A DNA stretch of 64,000 nucleotides. Origin: Candidatus Enterococcus testudinis. GTDB taxonomy: Bacteria > Bacillota > Bacilli > Lactobacillales > Enterococcaceae. Below, piece after piece: positions 42,233 to 51,718 of the stretch. The translations under genes were made by a program, and so were the position numbers. The notes below the pieces were generated by a model, which worked only from the letters and a program-made list of their open reading frames with translations, was not told the DNA's origin and did no database searches. The stretch is taken from positions 2,234,380 through 2,298,379 of the forward strand of contig NZ_NGKU01000001.1 of the NCBI RefSeq assembly GCF_002140915.1. The letters run 5' to 3'. Numbering within the stretch: position 1 is the first letter of the stretch; each line of letters starts with the position of its first letter.

Positions 42233-43105
42233 ATGAAAAGAATAGTTTTCGGGTTACTATTTAGCACTTTATTTTTTGTTGGATGTGCATCGGAAAAATC
42301 TTCTGTGGCAAGTGGCGAGGATGTGGAATCTACAACTATTTCAAGTACCAAAGAAAAAATTGAGTTTAGTGTGTACCAACCTCAACATTACTTGGAAAAC
42401 AATAATTTTAACTTGTCCGGAAAAGCTGATCCAGAAAGTAAAATAACTGTAAATCAAGGCAATGAATTAGTAAAAGAAATCGAGCCAACTGCTTCTGGGT
42501 CTTTTAGCATGACAGCTCCACTTCCAGAGACGGAGGATACCACATACGAAGTTTCAAACGGGAAAGAAACGAAAATAGTGATTGTAAAGTCAAAGGCGAC
42601 ATTAGAGAAAGTTGCTGCTGAGGCTGAAGCAACTAGAAAGAAACAAAAGCAAGAGAAAGAAGAAGCAGATAAAAAAGCTGCTGAAGAGAAAGCTGCCAAA
42701 GAAGCTGAAGAGAAAGCTGCTGCTGAAAAGGAAAAGAAAGAGGCGGAAGAAGCTGAACGAAAGGCCGCTGAAGAAGAGAAAGCAAGTTATGACACAGGTA
42801 TTACTTATGAAAACTTAGCAAGGAATCCTGATACGTATATGCTTGAAAAAGTTAAATTTTACGGAAAAATCATTCAAGTAATTAAAGGAGAAGATGTTTC
42901 TCAATTTAGATTTGCCATAGATGATAATTACGATCAAGTTATCTTGATTGAAATATCAGAGGATCAGTTGTCAAACAATCGCCTATTAGAAGATGACTAC
43001 ATTGCAATCCGAGGTGTCTCTTATGGCGAGTATACTTATTCTTCTGCTATCGGCGGAGAAATTACAGTGCCTGCTGTAGTAGTAGATTCTTTTGAACTTA
43101 ACTGA
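42233..43105 (+). CDS. Prophage lipoprotein with coiled coil and C-terminal OB-like domain
   Basis: This protein has 290 residues. A lipoprotein signal peptide ends at the lipobox FVGC (~residue 18). Residues ~40-120 are a beta domain (FNLSGKADPESKITVNQG, an Ig-like start), ~125-185 a highly charged Ala/Glu/Lys coiled coil, and ~190-290 a beta-barrel-like domain (VKFYGKIIQVIKG, YIAIRGVSYGEYTY). It lies between repressor and integrase, where lysogenic conversion lipoproteins such as the superinfection-exclusion protein Ltp occur, though it is not an obvious Ltp homologue. A surface-exclusion role is an inference. Confidence 0.72.
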   Translation: MKRIVFGLLFSTLFFVGCASEKSSVASGEDVESTTISSTKEKIEFSVYQPQHYLENNNFNLSGKADPESKITVNQGNELVKEIEPTASGSFSMTAPLPETEDTTYEVSNGKETKIVIVKSKATLEKVAAEAEATRKKQKQEKEEADKKAAEEKAAKEAEEKAAAEKEKKEAEEAERKAAEEEKASYDTGITYENLARNPDTYMLEKVKFYGKIIQVIKGEDVSQFRFAIDDNYDQVILIEISEDQLSNNRLLEDDYIAIRGVSYGEYTYSSAIGGEITVPAVVVDSFELN

Positions 43106-43113
43106 ATAAAAAA

Positions 43114-43184
43114 CACGCCCCTCTATCTTGGCGGACGAGAGCGTGCTAAGCAATAAACAAATAGGCTTATTTGCTATGCCTATT
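43114..43184 (+). promoter_or_regulatory. Hairpins between lipoprotein and integrase genes
   Basis: GCACGC...GAGAGCGTGC (43114-43147) is a GC-rich hairpin and AATAGGC/GCCTATT (43160-43184) a second inverted repeat just upstream of the integrase ribosome site. The first may terminate lipoprotein transcription; the second may take part in integrase regulation. A similar hairpin lies after the protease gene (42149-42179). Confidence 0.45.
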
Positions 43185-43210
43185 GTATCAAATTATAGGA
43201 GTTGTTAAAA

Positions 43211-44356
43211 GTGTGGATTGAGAAACTAGCGGATGGAAAATTCAAGTATGTGGAAAGATATAAAGATCCGTATTCTGAGAAGACCAAAAAGAAGAGTGTT
43301 ATACTCACAAGCGATTCTGCTCAAGCCTCTAATAAGGCACGTAAGCTATTAGATAAAAAGATTAACGAAGCGATTAATGAGAAGAAAAAAGAGCGGATCA
43401 TGTTCCATGATGCAATTGATCAATGGTATGAAGGGCATAAAAAGCCGCTTAGAAATAGTTCAAAAATGGCATATAACGCAACAATAAAATCAGTTAAGGG
43501 TATGATCAGTGCGGATGTATGGGCGGACAACATTGACGCTCCCCTTCTTCAGACTGTATTCAACAAACTTGATTACTCAGACGAGTATCTAAGTACAATA
43601 AAATCTATATTCAACATGGTGTTTGAATACGCTCGTAGAATGGGCTACGTGGATTTTAACCCAATGGCTGACGTGATTATCAAGAAGAGACCAAAGACTC
43701 GTGAAGACTTCAAGAAGCTTGAAAACAAATATTTAGAACGTGAAGAAGCGGAGAAGCTGATCGAAGAACTTTATCGTAGGCCATCAACTTATCGTTTGGC
43801 TAGACTGGCAGAATTTATGTTCTTAACGGGGATGCGTGTTGGTGAAGCTACAGCAATGCAGCCAAATGATTTCGACTTGGTTAATCGCCAAGCGCATGTA
43901 AATGGATCAATAGACCGAACTCAAGGATATCGCAAAGGTATCAAAGGACCTGTTAAAACAAATGCATCTTACAGAACGATCGATATCACGAAACGGACAA
44001 CCGATCTCGTTCAACGAACCATTGATGAAGTGAGTTTGGATGCTATTGAGAATCCAAAATTTGAAAAACTAAACTATCTGTTTGTGACCAAAAATGGCAT
44101 TCCAGTCCAAATCAATTCTTTCAACCTTGGTTTGAAAAAAGCTGGAGCAAGAGTTGGACTTGAACACAAGAATTTATCCTCACATATTTTTCGCCACACT
44201 CATATTTCTTGGCTTGCCGAAAAAGGATATCCGTTAAAAGCGATCATGGATCGAGTTGGTCATGAAGATTCCAAGATTACAAATCAAATCTACACACACG
44301 TCACTAGAAATATGCGCGCAAATATATTGGAAGATTTGGAAAAGGATGGACTTTAA
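43211..44356 (+). CDS. int: Phage integrase, tyrosine recombinase
   Basis: It encodes 381 residues from GTG 43211, nine bases after AGGAG; the in-frame TTG 43202 touches the SD. It has an N-terminal arm-type binding domain (KFKYVERYKDPYSEKTKKKS), a SAM-like core domain (~60-140) and the catalytic domain with TGMRVGEA (Arg), HIFRHTH (His-x-x-Arg region), GHED (His) and IYTHVT (Tyr). It catalyses integration and excision, with attR expected in the ~90 bases between its stop and the HU gene. Confidence 0.95.
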   Translation: MWIEKLADGKFKYVERYKDPYSEKTKKKSVILTSDSAQASNKARKLLDKKINEAINEKKKERIMFHDAIDQWYEGHKKPLRNSSKMAYNATIKSVKGMISADVWADNIDAPLLQTVFNKLDYSDEYLSTIKSIFNMVFEYARRMGYVDFNPMADVIIKKRPKTREDFKKLENKYLEREEAEKLIEELYRRPSTYRLARLAEFMFLTGMRVGEATAMQPNDFDLVNRQAHVNGSIDRTQGYRKGIKGPVKTNASYRTIDITKRTTDLVQRTIDEVSLDAIENPKFEKLNYLFVTKNGIPVQINSFNLGLKKAGARVGLEHKNLSSHIFRHTHISWLAEKGYPLKAIMDRVGHEDSKITNQIYTHVTRNMRANILEDLEKDGL

Positions 44357-44406
44357 ACTACAATTTATTGCCCCCTTATTGCCCCTTTAAGCTATATGTA
44401 AAAGAC

Positions 44407-44442
44407 AAAACCCGTTAGAGCCCTAGAGCCCCAACGGGTTTT
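44407..44442. terminator. Bidirectional terminator between integrase and HU genes
   Basis: AAAACCCGTT (44407-44416) and AACGGGTTTT (44433-44442) pair around a 16-base loop. It ends HU transcription on the minus strand and integrase transcription on the plus strand. The prophage attachment junction must be within or near this segment. Confidence 0.85.
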
Positions 44443-44450
44443 TAATGAAA

Positions 44451-44726
44451 TTATTTCACTGCGTCTTTAAGAGCTTTACCTGGTTTGAATGCAGGTACTT
44501 TGCTAGCAGGGATCTTGATTTCTTCACCAGTTTGTGGGTTGCGTCCTTTGCGTTCCGCACGAGAACGAACTTCAAAGTTACCAAAGCCGATTAGTTGAAC
44601 TTTTTCACCGTTAGCTAAAGCCTCTTGAATTGTAGAGAATACAGCATCAACTGCTGCAGTTGCGTCTTTTTTAGTTAAATCAGTAGCTGATGCAACTTTT
44701 TCGATTAATTCTGCTTTATTTGCCAT
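44451..44726 (-). CDS. hup: HU family DNA-binding protein
   Basis: It encodes 91 residues from ATG 44726, nine bases behind AGGAGGTGA. The sequence [12 protein letters not shown], the arm region [21 protein letters not shown] and [15 protein letters not shown] are standard HU. It is a histone-like dimer that bends DNA. The prophage adjoins its 3' end without breaking the frame. Confidence 0.97.
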   Translation of the reverse strand: MANKAELIEKVASATDLTKKDATAAVDAVFSTIQEALANGEKVQLIGFGNFEVRSRAERKGRNPQTGEEIKIPASKVPAFKPGKALKDAVK

Positions 44727-44797
44727 GGATGGTTTCACCTCCTGATATTTTTTTTGATGTCATACATCAACAAAAATCTTGAGTGGTCCAAGGTTTT

Positions 44798-44824
44798 TGT
44801 CAAATATTGATTACCATCAATATT
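44798..44824 (-). promoter_or_regulatory. Inverted repeat at the putative hup promoter
   Basis: AATATTGAT-TACC-ATCAATATT (44803-44824) is a perfect 9-base dyad that abuts TTGACA (44798-44803, minus strand), a consensus -35 element. The -10 is weak. A protein binding this dyad would control HU expression; no regulator is evident. Confidence 0.45.
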
Positions 44825-44960
44825 CTGATATAACGTTATCATAAGAACCTTGTAATATCAAGGATTTTAACGTTTTTGACCTGCTTTTTTTTGGTTTTTT
44901 TGCTTTTTTCTAGAAAAGGACAGATTTCTTTGTAAAAAGAAACAAAGTATGTTAGAATTC

Positions 44961-46271
44961 TTATTTTCTTTTCCGAGGAATGATTCTGATTGGTGTTCCC
45001 TCAAAGGTGAATGCCTTGCGAATTTGGTTTTCCAAAAAGCGTCCATAAGAGAAATGCATCAGTTCTTCTTCATTGACAAAAATAACAAAAGTAGGCGGTT
45101 TGACTGCGACTTGTGTTGCATAAAAAATCTTCAAACGTTTCCCTTTATCTGTTGGTGTCGGATTGATTGCGACAGCATCCATGATGACATCATTCAATAA
45201 TGCCGAAGGAATACGCATGTTTTGATTCATGCTGACTTCTTCGATCAATGCAGGTAATTTGTTCAATCTTTGTTTCGTGACTGCTGAAACGAAAATAATC
45301 GGTGCATAATCCAGATATTGGAATTCTTCTCTGATTTCTTCTTCAAAATCACGTAAAGTATTGGTTTCTTTTTTCAATGTGTCCCACTTATTGACAACAA
45401 TAATGATCCCTCGCCCTGCTTCATGGGCGTAACCGGCGATACGCTTGTCTTGCTCGCGGATACCTTCTTCCGCATTCAAGACCATCAAGACGACATCCGA
45501 GCGTTCAATTGCCCGCATCGCCCGCATCACACTATATTTTTCCGTTGATTCATAGACCTTGCCTTTTTTGCGCATACCTGCCGTGTCGATCATCGTGAAT
45601 TCTTGCCCTGTTTCACTCGTGAAATGGGTATCGATGGCATCGCGGGTCGTTCCTTCTATTTCAGAAACGATCACACGTTCTTCACCTAAAATGGCATTGA
45701 TCAACGAAGATTTGCCGACGTTGGGACGACCGATCAAGCTGAATTTGATGATTGAATCATCCTCTTCTTCCGCTTCATTGGTGAAATGTTTGACTGCTTC
45801 ATCAAGAACATCTCCAATGCCTAGACCATGGCTCCCGGAAATCGGATATGGATCGCCTAGCCCCAATGTATAAAACTCATAAATATCGGCACGCATCTCG
45901 GGATTGTCTACTTTGTTGACAGCCAAAATAACTGGTTTGTTGCTCTTATATAACAACCGCGCCACCATTTCGTCGGCATCTGTGACGCCTTCTCTGGCAC
46001 TTGTAATAAAAACAATGACGTCTGCTTCGTCGATTGCTATCTCTGCTTGATGTTTGATTTGATCCATAAATGGCTCATCACCTAAATCGATCCCGCCAGT
46101 ATCGATCACACTAAAATCTCTGCCCAGCCATTCACCTGTGGCATATATACGATCTCGGGTCACTCCTGGAGTATCCTCAACGATCGAAATGCGCTCTCCT
46201 GCTATCCGGTTGAAAATGGTCGATTTACCCACATTCGGACGCCCAACGATCGCTATTGTTGGATTTGACAT
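44961..46271 (-). CDS. der: Ribosome assembly GTPase Der (EngA)
   Basis: This protein has 436 residues with two GTPase domains, each with GRPNVGKS (residues ~9 and ~183), DTPG/DTAG G3 motifs and NKVD/NKWD G4 motifs, followed by the C-terminal KH-like domain ending RIIPRKRK. It works in 50S subunit maturation. It follows rpsA on the same strand behind two hairpins. Full length. Confidence 0.97.
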   Translation of the reverse strand: MSNPTIAIVGRPNVGKSTIFNRIAGERISIVEDTPGVTRDRIYATGEWLGRDFSVIDTGGIDLGDEPFMDQIKHQAEIAIDEADVIVFITSAREGVTDADEMVARLLYKSNKPVILAVNKVDNPEMRADIYEFYTLGLGDPYPISGSHGLGIGDVLDEAVKHFTNEAEEEDDSIIKFSLIGRPNVGKSSLINAILGEERVIVSEIEGTTRDAIDTHFTSETGQEFTMIDTAGMRKKGKVYESTEKYSVMRAMRAIERSDVVLMVLNAEEGIREQDKRIAGYAHEAGRGIIIVVNKWDTLKKETNTLRDFEEEIREEFQYLDYAPIIFVSAVTKQRLNKLPALIEEVSMNQNMRIPSALLNDVIMDAVAINPTPTDKGKRLKIFYATQVAVKPPTFVIFVNEEELMHFSYGRFLENQIRKAFTFEGTPIRIIPRKRK

Positions 46272-46286
46272 TTTTTACCCTCCATT

Positions 46287-46319
46287 AAAAAAACCTGCAT
46301 ATAGAACTGCATGCGGTTT
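46287..46319 (-). terminator. Second hairpin between rpsA and der
   Basis: AAACCGCAT pairs with ATGCAGGTTT with a one-base bulge, followed by T residues on the minus strand, eleven bases before the der ribosome site. It may be a terminator or a der leader attenuator. Confidence 0.6.
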
Positions 46320-46379
46320 TGTATTCAATCTTACTTAGTTTACCTAAAGGAACGCAAAGTTGCAAGCTTTCTAAGCAAA

Positions 46380-46427
46380 CAAAAAACCAGCTTATAACAA
46401 ATTCAAACTTCGAATCGTTATAAGCTG
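46380..46427 (-). terminator. rpsA terminator
   Basis: CAGCTTATAAC pairs perfectly with GTTATAAGCTG, followed on the minus strand by GTTTTTTG, eleven bases past the rpsA stop. Confidence 0.82.
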
Positions 46428-46438
46428 TCTGCGTACGA

Positions 46439-47653
46439 TTACTCTTCGTCGCTGTCTTTTAACGCATCACCTAAGATATCACCCATCGTGAAACCAGTTG
46501 ACTCTTCCGGTAATTGGTAATCTTCTTCATACGTGTCTTCTTGTGTATCAGCCTTCTCATTTTTTTCAAGGGCTTTGATACTCAAGGCGATCCGATGTTC
46601 AGCAGGATTGACTTCAAGTACTTTCACTTGAACTTCATCCCCTTCTTGCAAGACTTCATGCGGTGTCGCAATATGTTTGTGCGAAATTTGTGAGATATGG
46701 ATCAATCCTTCAACCCCTGGGAATACTTCCACAAACGCACCGAAGCTAGTCAAGCGTTTCACGGTTCCAGTCAGAACACTGCCAACAGCTGCTTGTTCTT
46801 CAATATCGTTCCAAGGTCCAGGCAACGTATCTTTGATCGATAGGGATACGCGTTCTTTGTCGGCATCCACAGATAAAACGCGGACTTTGACACTATCGCC
46901 AACTGACAGTACATCAGAAGGTTTGCCTACGTGACCGTGAGAAATTTCTGATACATGCACTAAGCCATCGATGCCGCCTAAATCTACAAAGGCACCAAAA
47001 TCAGTTAAACGAGCGACTTTCCCTTCAATTTCTTGACCTTCATATAAATCAGCCAAAATGGCTTCTTTTTGTTTTGATTTTTCCGCTTCAACGACCGCTT
47101 TATGTGAAAGAATCAGACGGTTTTCTGAAGGTTCGATCTCTACGATTTTAAAGGTCAATGTTTTGCCTTTATATTCTTCAAAGTCAGCTACAAAATGATC
47201 TTCCACCATTGATGCTGGTACAAAACCGCGCACACCAACATCTACGACCAATCCACCTTTGACAACATTTGTCACAGGCGCTTCGATGATTTTGCCATCT
47301 TGGAAATCTTTTTCGATATCTTCCCAAACTTTCTTGGCATCTAAGCGGCGTTTAGATAGAAGATAGCTGCCATTTTCTTTGTCTTTACCGATTGCCGAGA
47401 TCACAACCAATTCTAAGACATCGCCCACTTTTACTACTTCGTTGATGTCTTCAACAGGTGCAGTAGATAATTCTTTTGCTGGAACAACGCCTTCAACACC
47501 AGCGCCTTCGATCCCAACGACCGCTTGGCGATCTTCAATGGCTAAAACCTCGCCCTTTACGATATCCCCAACATTTACTTCTTGGAAATTATCTAAAGCA
47601 GCTTCCATTGATTCATTTCCGTTATCAACCTGTTTATTTTCAAAATCTGTCAT
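46439..47653 (-). CDS. rpsA: Ribosomal protein S1 homologue
   Basis: This protein has 404 residues with four S1 RNA-binding domains (~28-100, ~115-180, ~200-270, ~285-355); the last two have the clear FGAFVDL/FGAFVEV and GLVHVSEISH/GLIHISQISH signatures. Firmicute S1-like proteins are shorter (4 domains) than the six-domain E. coli protein. SD AGGAGG lies eight bases before the ATG. The rpsA-cmk order is widely conserved. Confidence 0.95.
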   Translation of the reverse strand: MTDFENKQVDNGNESMEAALDNFQEVNVGDIVKGEVLAIEDRQAVVGIEGAGVEGVVPAKELSTAPVEDINEVVKVGDVLELVVISAIGKDKENGSYLLSKRRLDAKKVWEDIEKDFQDGKIIEAPVTNVVKGGLVVDVGVRGFVPASMVEDHFVADFEEYKGKTLTFKIVEIEPSENRLILSHKAVVEAEKSKQKEAILADLYEGQEIEGKVARLTDFGAFVDLGGIDGLVHVSEISHGHVGKPSDVLSVGDSVKVRVLSVDADKERVSLSIKDTLPGPWNDIEEQAAVGSVLTGTVKRLTSFGAFVEVFPGVEGLIHISQISHKHIATPHEVLQEGDEVQVKVLEVNPAEHRIALSIKALEKNEKADTQEDTYEEDYQLPEESTGFTMGDILGDALKDSDEE

Positions 47654-47832
47654 CTCTCATGTCCTCCTAACCAACAATTCTGCATAATTGCACTACATCT
47701 TTTAGTTTAAATTAGAATGTAAAAAAAATAAAGCGATTTCTCTTATTTTCATAAAAAACTCTTGTGTTTTTTTCTTAAAAATCTGCTTACGCCAGTTTTC
47801 TCTCGATTTTCTCGATTTTTCTTTCCAGAAAT

Positions 47833-47865
47833 AAAAAAACAGTGGGAAACGCCCACTTATTTTTT
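47833..47865 (-). terminator. cmk terminator
   Basis: AAGTGGGCG and CCCACTG-type arms around a GTTT loop followed by a run of seven T on the minus strand, at the cmk stop codon. The sequence from here to rpsA (47654-47832) is AT-rich and contains the rpsA leader; no gene is seen. Confidence 0.82.
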
Positions 47866-48536
47866 TAATATCCTTTTTTTGTCATCGTCTGTTTGATGGC
47901 AGCCACGACTTCTTTGATTGACATCCCAGATGTATCGATACGTACAGCATCATCTGCTTGTTTCAAAGGGGAAACTTCACGATGGGAGTCTAAATAATCC
48001 CGTTGTTGGATTTCTTCTTTCAACACATCAAACGTGGTATCGATCCCTTTTTGCTGATTTTCTTTAAAGCGACGTTGCGCCCGTTCTTCCACACTGGCAA
48101 CCAAGAAGATCTTGACCTCTGCTTGTGGAAGGACCGCGGTCCCGATATCTCTGCCATCCATCACAACACCACCATTAGCAGCGATCGCTTGCTGTTGTTC
48201 GACAAGTTTCTTTCGTACTGCAGGATGTGCCGATACTTCAGATACAGCATTCGTGACTTGCGGTTGACGAATCGCTTCTGTTACTTCTTCTGCGCCAACG
48301 AAAACATCTTGACCTTTCTCCTTTGGCTTAAATGTGATGGGGTACTGATCAATCAATGCCGCAATGGCAGTTTCATCGTCGAGTCCACAACCGGTTTTTA
48401 ATGCCAAATAAGTAATACTGCGGTACATTGCTCCTGTATCAGTATAAACAAACCCTAAATCGTTGGCGATGATTTTTGCAACGGTACTTTTGCCTGATGA
48501 AGCTGGTCCATCAATCGCAATATTGATTTTTTTCAT
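47865..48536 (-). CDS. cmk: Cytidylate kinase
   Basis: It encodes 223 residues from ATG 48536 (CGAGGGG upstream); the frame runs on for 20 codons without a start site of note. [21 protein letters not shown] is the P-loop, and [14 protein letters not shown] and [10 protein letters not shown] match the CMP-binding and lid regions. It phosphorylates CMP/dCMP. Upstream of rpsA as in Bacillus. Confidence 0.96.
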   Translation of the reverse strand: MKKINIAIDGPASSGKSTVAKIIANDLGFVYTDTGAMYRSITYLALKTGCGLDDETAIAALIDQYPITFKPKEKGQDVFVGAEEVTEAIRQPQVTNAVSEVSAHPAVRKKLVEQQQAIAANGGVVMDGRDIGTAVLPQAEVKIFLVASVEERAQRRFKENQQKGIDTTFDVLKEEIQQRDYLDSHREVSPLKQADDAVRIDTSGMSIKEVVAAIKQTMTKKGY

Positions 48537-48610
48537 TTGTTGATTGCCCCTCGTTTCTATACATTGACCCGTTTTCGGACCTTGATCATTGCTCACTCGT
48601 TTCTTTCAAG

Positions 48611-48634
48611 AAAAAAAACCGCCAAAGCGGTTTT
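48611..48634 (-). terminator. Terminator after LysM protein gene
   Basis: ACCGCTTTGGCGGT is a compact hairpin followed on the minus strand by T residues (the run of A at 48603-48610), directly after the LysM protein stop. Confidence 0.85.
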
Positions 48635-49249
48635 TTATTTAATTCGTAAGGTGTCACCTGGGTATAGCATAAAGTTATTAGGATCGATGCCATTCAGTTG
48701 ATATAAAGTTTCAACTGAGATACCATTACGAGCTGCCACTTGCTCTGGACCTTCACCAGATTGAACAGTCGTATATTGTTCAGTCGTTCCTTGATCCGTT
48801 TGCGTATTGTCATCAGCCGCATTGTTTTGCTCTTCAGAAGACGCACTGCTTGATGGCGTCGTCGCGGAACTGCTGCTAGAAGATGTACTTGACGAACTTG
48901 ATGAACTAGACGAGCTTGATGACTCGCTTGTCGACGTACTTGAAGATGCTGTAGATGATTCAGTCGTCGAAGATTCGGTTGTTGAGGATACAGATGTACT
49001 TTCAGACGTACTGCTATCAGCCACTACTGCAGTATCATTGTTATGATTCAAGACCCAGATTCCTGCACCTACTGGAATTGCTACGATCAAAAAAAGCAAC
49101 ACTAGTACGATCGTCAAAAAGAGTGAATTCCCCCGTTTTTGTTGTCGATGTTGAGATCTTGATGCAGAATCTTCAGACTCTGTATCATATATTGGTTGTT
49201 CCCACGGTTCTTGATTTTCTGAATGGTAGTTGTTGTCTTTCTTGCTCAC
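48635..49249 (-). CDS. Membrane-anchored LysM protein with Ser/Thr-rich stalk
   Basis: This protein has 204 residues. A charged cytoplasmic head (~1-40) is followed by one membrane helix (LFLTIVLVLLFLIVAI, ~43-66), a ~75-residue Ser/Thr-only stalk, and a C-terminal LysM domain (~158-204; YTTVQSGEGPEQVAARNGIS, GIDPNNFMLYPGDTLRI). It is a type II membrane protein that binds peptidoglycan, found upstream of cmk in enterococci. It may help in wall growth or division; enzyme activity is absent. Confidence 0.85.
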   Translation of the reverse strand: MSKKDNNYHSENQEPWEQPIYDTESEDSASRSQHRQQKRGNSLFLTIVLVLLFLIVAIPVGAGIWVLNHNNDTAVVADSSTSESTSVSSTTESSTTESSTASSSTSTSESSSSSSSSSSSSTSSSSSSATTPSSSASSEEQNNAADDNTQTDQGTTEQYTTVQSGEGPEQVAARNGISVETLYQLNGIDPNNFMLYPGDTLRIK

Positions 49250-49321
49250 TCGTATTCCCTCCTATTATCTTTCCGATGTATTATACCATAGGTCAATGAA
49301 AACTGTCCTGCAAAATCCAAA

Positions 49322-50701
49322 TCAATTTACATCTTTAAAGATTTTTAGTAAAAGACTTTGCCATGTCATTTTTTGATTTGAAATGATTGTTTCGTTTTTA
49401 TGATCAACCACTAAGCCATCATTGTCGCAACAGGGATCGACTGATTGGGCTTTTTCACCAAAGTACTGCAGCAAAAAAGTCCTGCGACATGTATCTAAGT
49501 GAATATAACCTAACATTTCTCTCAATTTTGCTCGTTTGTTTTGTTCATTTTGGATGACAACTTGTTGCCACTTTTCTGCGCCTATCTTGCGGGATTTTTG
49601 CAGCCATTTTTCTTGCAATGGTGTCAATGCTGCTTGATTCTTATCTTGCCCACCAAGCAACAGATTGATTTGCTCCTGTGTTTCCCGCTGAAAGAAATAA
49701 TGGATCTGCTCATCATGGGGTTGATACAGTAAAATAGCACAGCTTGCCAAGCCATCACGACCAGCACGGCCGATTTCTTGGCTGTAATTCTCTAAAGAAT
49801 CAGGCAAATCATAGTGGATGACAAAACGGATATCACTTTTGTTGATGCCCATGCCAAATGCATTGGTTGCCACTAAGAGCTTTAATTGGTTTTGAGAGAA
49901 TTGCTGCTGCAGCATTTTCCGTTGATCACTGGCAAGTCCACCATGATAAAATCCAACGGCAAAATCGTTTTTCAGAGACTGATAGACCTCTTCAACTTGA
50001 TTTCGTGTCGCACAATAAATGATTCCAGCGCCATTCAAGCGAGCCAAATAGTTGCGTAGTGTTGCTTGCTTATCTGTCGTCTTCTCAACGATCAAGCCGA
50101 TATTGCTGCGATTCATTGAATAGCGAAACACAGCAACCTCACCTTGCAAAAGATAGTGGCGGATATCTGCTTCCACTTCTTTGGTCGCTGTTGCCGTCAG
50201 TGCGAGTGTGGTAGGAGAATGCAGTTTATTTCTCGCATAAGCCAAATCGAGATATTCCGGACGAAAATCAATGCCCCATTGCGAAACACAATGGGCTTCG
50301 TCCACCACGAATAAAGCGATGGACACTTGGCTTAAACGATTGAGCACTGCTTCTTGCAATAGCATCTCCGGGCTTAAAAATAAAAATTTGTATGCCTTCA
50401 AATGGTCTAGCACATACTGACGATCCGCACCCGTCAGCTGGCTGTTAAACGCAATGGCGCGTTTTTCTCCTTGTTTTTGCAACCCGTAGACTTGATCTTC
50501 CATCAATGAGACCAGCGGCGAAACAATCACAACAAGTCCCTCTAACAGATAGCCTGGCAGTTGATAGCACAAACTTTTACCATTACCTGTCGGCATGATT
50601 GCCAAGGTATTTTGCTGTTGCAGCACACTTTCGATGACCTCTTTTTGACCTTGACGAAAGTTCGTCAATCCAAAGTAATGCAGTAATGCCTTTTCTAACA
50701 T
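49322..50701 (-). CDS. recQ: ATP-dependent DNA helicase, RecQ family (short, RecS-like)
   Basis: It encodes 459 residues from ATG 50701 behind AGAGGGA. Motif I TGNGKSLCYQLP, motif II VVDEAHCVSQWG, motif VI QEIGRAGRDG and a partial zinc-binding region with CCDND near the end are visible. The HRDC domain is missing, as in B. subtilis RecS. It overlaps ypbB by seven bases, an operon also found in B. subtilis. Confidence 0.92.
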   Translation of the reverse strand: MLEKALLHYFGLTNFRQGQKEVIESVLQQQNTLAIMPTGNGKSLCYQLPGYLLEGLVVIVSPLVSLMEDQVYGLQKQGEKRAIAFNSQLTGADRQYVLDHLKAYKFLFLSPEMLLQEAVLNRLSQVSIALFVVDEAHCVSQWGIDFRPEYLDLAYARNKLHSPTTLALTATATKEVEADIRHYLLQGEVAVFRYSMNRSNIGLIVEKTTDKQATLRNYLARLNGAGIIYCATRNQVEEVYQSLKNDFAVGFYHGGLASDQRKMLQQQFSQNQLKLLVATNAFGMGINKSDIRFVIHYDLPDSLENYSQEIGRAGRDGLASCAILLYQPHDEQIHYFFQRETQEQINLLLGGQDKNQAALTPLQEKWLQKSRKIGAEKWQQVVIQNEQNKRAKLREMLGYIHLDTCRRTFLLQYFGEKAQSVDPCCDNDGLVVDHKNETIISNQKMTWQSLLLKIFKDVN

Positions 50702-51693
50702 AGAATCCCTCTTTTTTGTGCAATTTGAAAGAGCCGAATCGGCAAGAAATCTGCAGCCAGCTGCTGCTGTAATACTTGATAGCGATAGTGCCATGAGGCT
50801 GCGGGTAATAGCTGGTATATTTGGCGGTCAAACCGCGCATAGGGAAAGTCCTTGTCTAGCAAGGCCCATTCAATCAAGTGGTCATTGACGGTTCCTTCTT
50901 TTAAATGTCTTTGGGCCATGATGTCCTTAACGGATAAACCCATTTGGAACAAACGCTTTGTTTCCAACATACTTTGATTGGCATTGCGCTGCAAAAAAGG
51001 CAGCATACTTTGATAGAGAATCGATGTTTGCTTCTCCTCGATCAACGCAAGAAATTGCTGGATTGCTACCGCTGTGTATAGTTGGACCCACGGTTTTTGT
51101 TGGTACTCATCCGGTACCAGCTGAAAAAAAGTTTTGCCCAATGTTTGGGGGCCTGTCAATGTCCCTGCCAAGAAGTCGGCAGTTTCCGCAGGCATCTGTT
51201 CGAAGGTGTGCCATAGTTCTTGAAACAAGTCATCCTTTAGGTTGGGGACTTGGCGCAATACTGCGCGCACAGGTTCCGTATACATCGGCGTGTTTTCTAC
51301 CGGCACATAGTGATTGGTTACCCCTTGATAGCTAGCCGCTTGAGTCAATAAACGCAGCGCACGCCAAGAATCCTGCCAAGTTCTGCCGTATCGATAAAAC
51401 GACGCCTTTTCAATGAGTCGTTTGTAGTGGGAAAGGTTGTCTGCCGTTGGCGCTGCAGTGTGAATCAACCCCGCTTGATCAGCCAGCAAATCGCCTTTTT
51501 GAAGCAACGTATCGATGCGCTGCTTAAATTCTTCCTCAGCCAAATCAGGGAGCGCTTGAAAGAGACCCAATCGGTCATAAAAACAGCCATAACTCAACAC
51601 AGAGCTTGTACGTTTGCCAATCAACAATTGATAAAGTGTGGATGGCCGCAACTTGTCAGTATGCGCAAAGAGCGCTAAAATAAATACATCCAT
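50695..51693 (-). CDS. ypbB: YpbB-like helix-turn-helix protein, RecQ partner
   Basis: This protein has 332 residues. The C-terminal segment MGLSVKDIMAQRHLKEGTVNDHLIEWALL is an HTH_40 domain, like the one that lies at the end of some full-length RecQ proteins, which suggests that it supplies in trans the domain RecQ lacks. The N-terminal ~240 residues are helical and of unknown role. It is divergent from the ferredoxin gene. Confidence 0.82.
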   Translation of the reverse strand: MDVFILALFAHTDKLRPSTLYQLLIGKRTSSVLSYGCFYDRLGLFQALPDLAEEEFKQRIDTLLQKGDLLADQAGLIHTAAPTADNLSHYKRLIEKASFYRYGRTWQDSWRALRLLTQAASYQGVTNHYVPVENTPMYTEPVRAVLRQVPNLKDDLFQELWHTFEQMPAETADFLAGTLTGPQTLGKTFFQLVPDEYQQKPWVQLYTAVAIQQFLALIEEKQTSILYQSMLPFLQRNANQSMLETKRLFQMGLSVKDIMAQRHLKEGTVNDHLIEWALLDKDFPYARFDRQIYQLLPAASWHYRYQVLQQQLAADFLPIRLFQIAQKRGILC

Positions 51694-51718
51694 AAGTACC
51701 TCCAGAAAGGAAAGTCTG

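Noticed and set aside
47379-47687. Plus-strand open frames over rpsA, scpA and other host genes
   Set aside because: They are antisense shadows of well conserved genes and lack ribosome sites.
48880-49015. Repetitive GA-rich stretch as a regulatory repeat
   Set aside because: It is the Ser/Thr-rich stalk of the LysM protein; the repeat comes from codon bias for serine.
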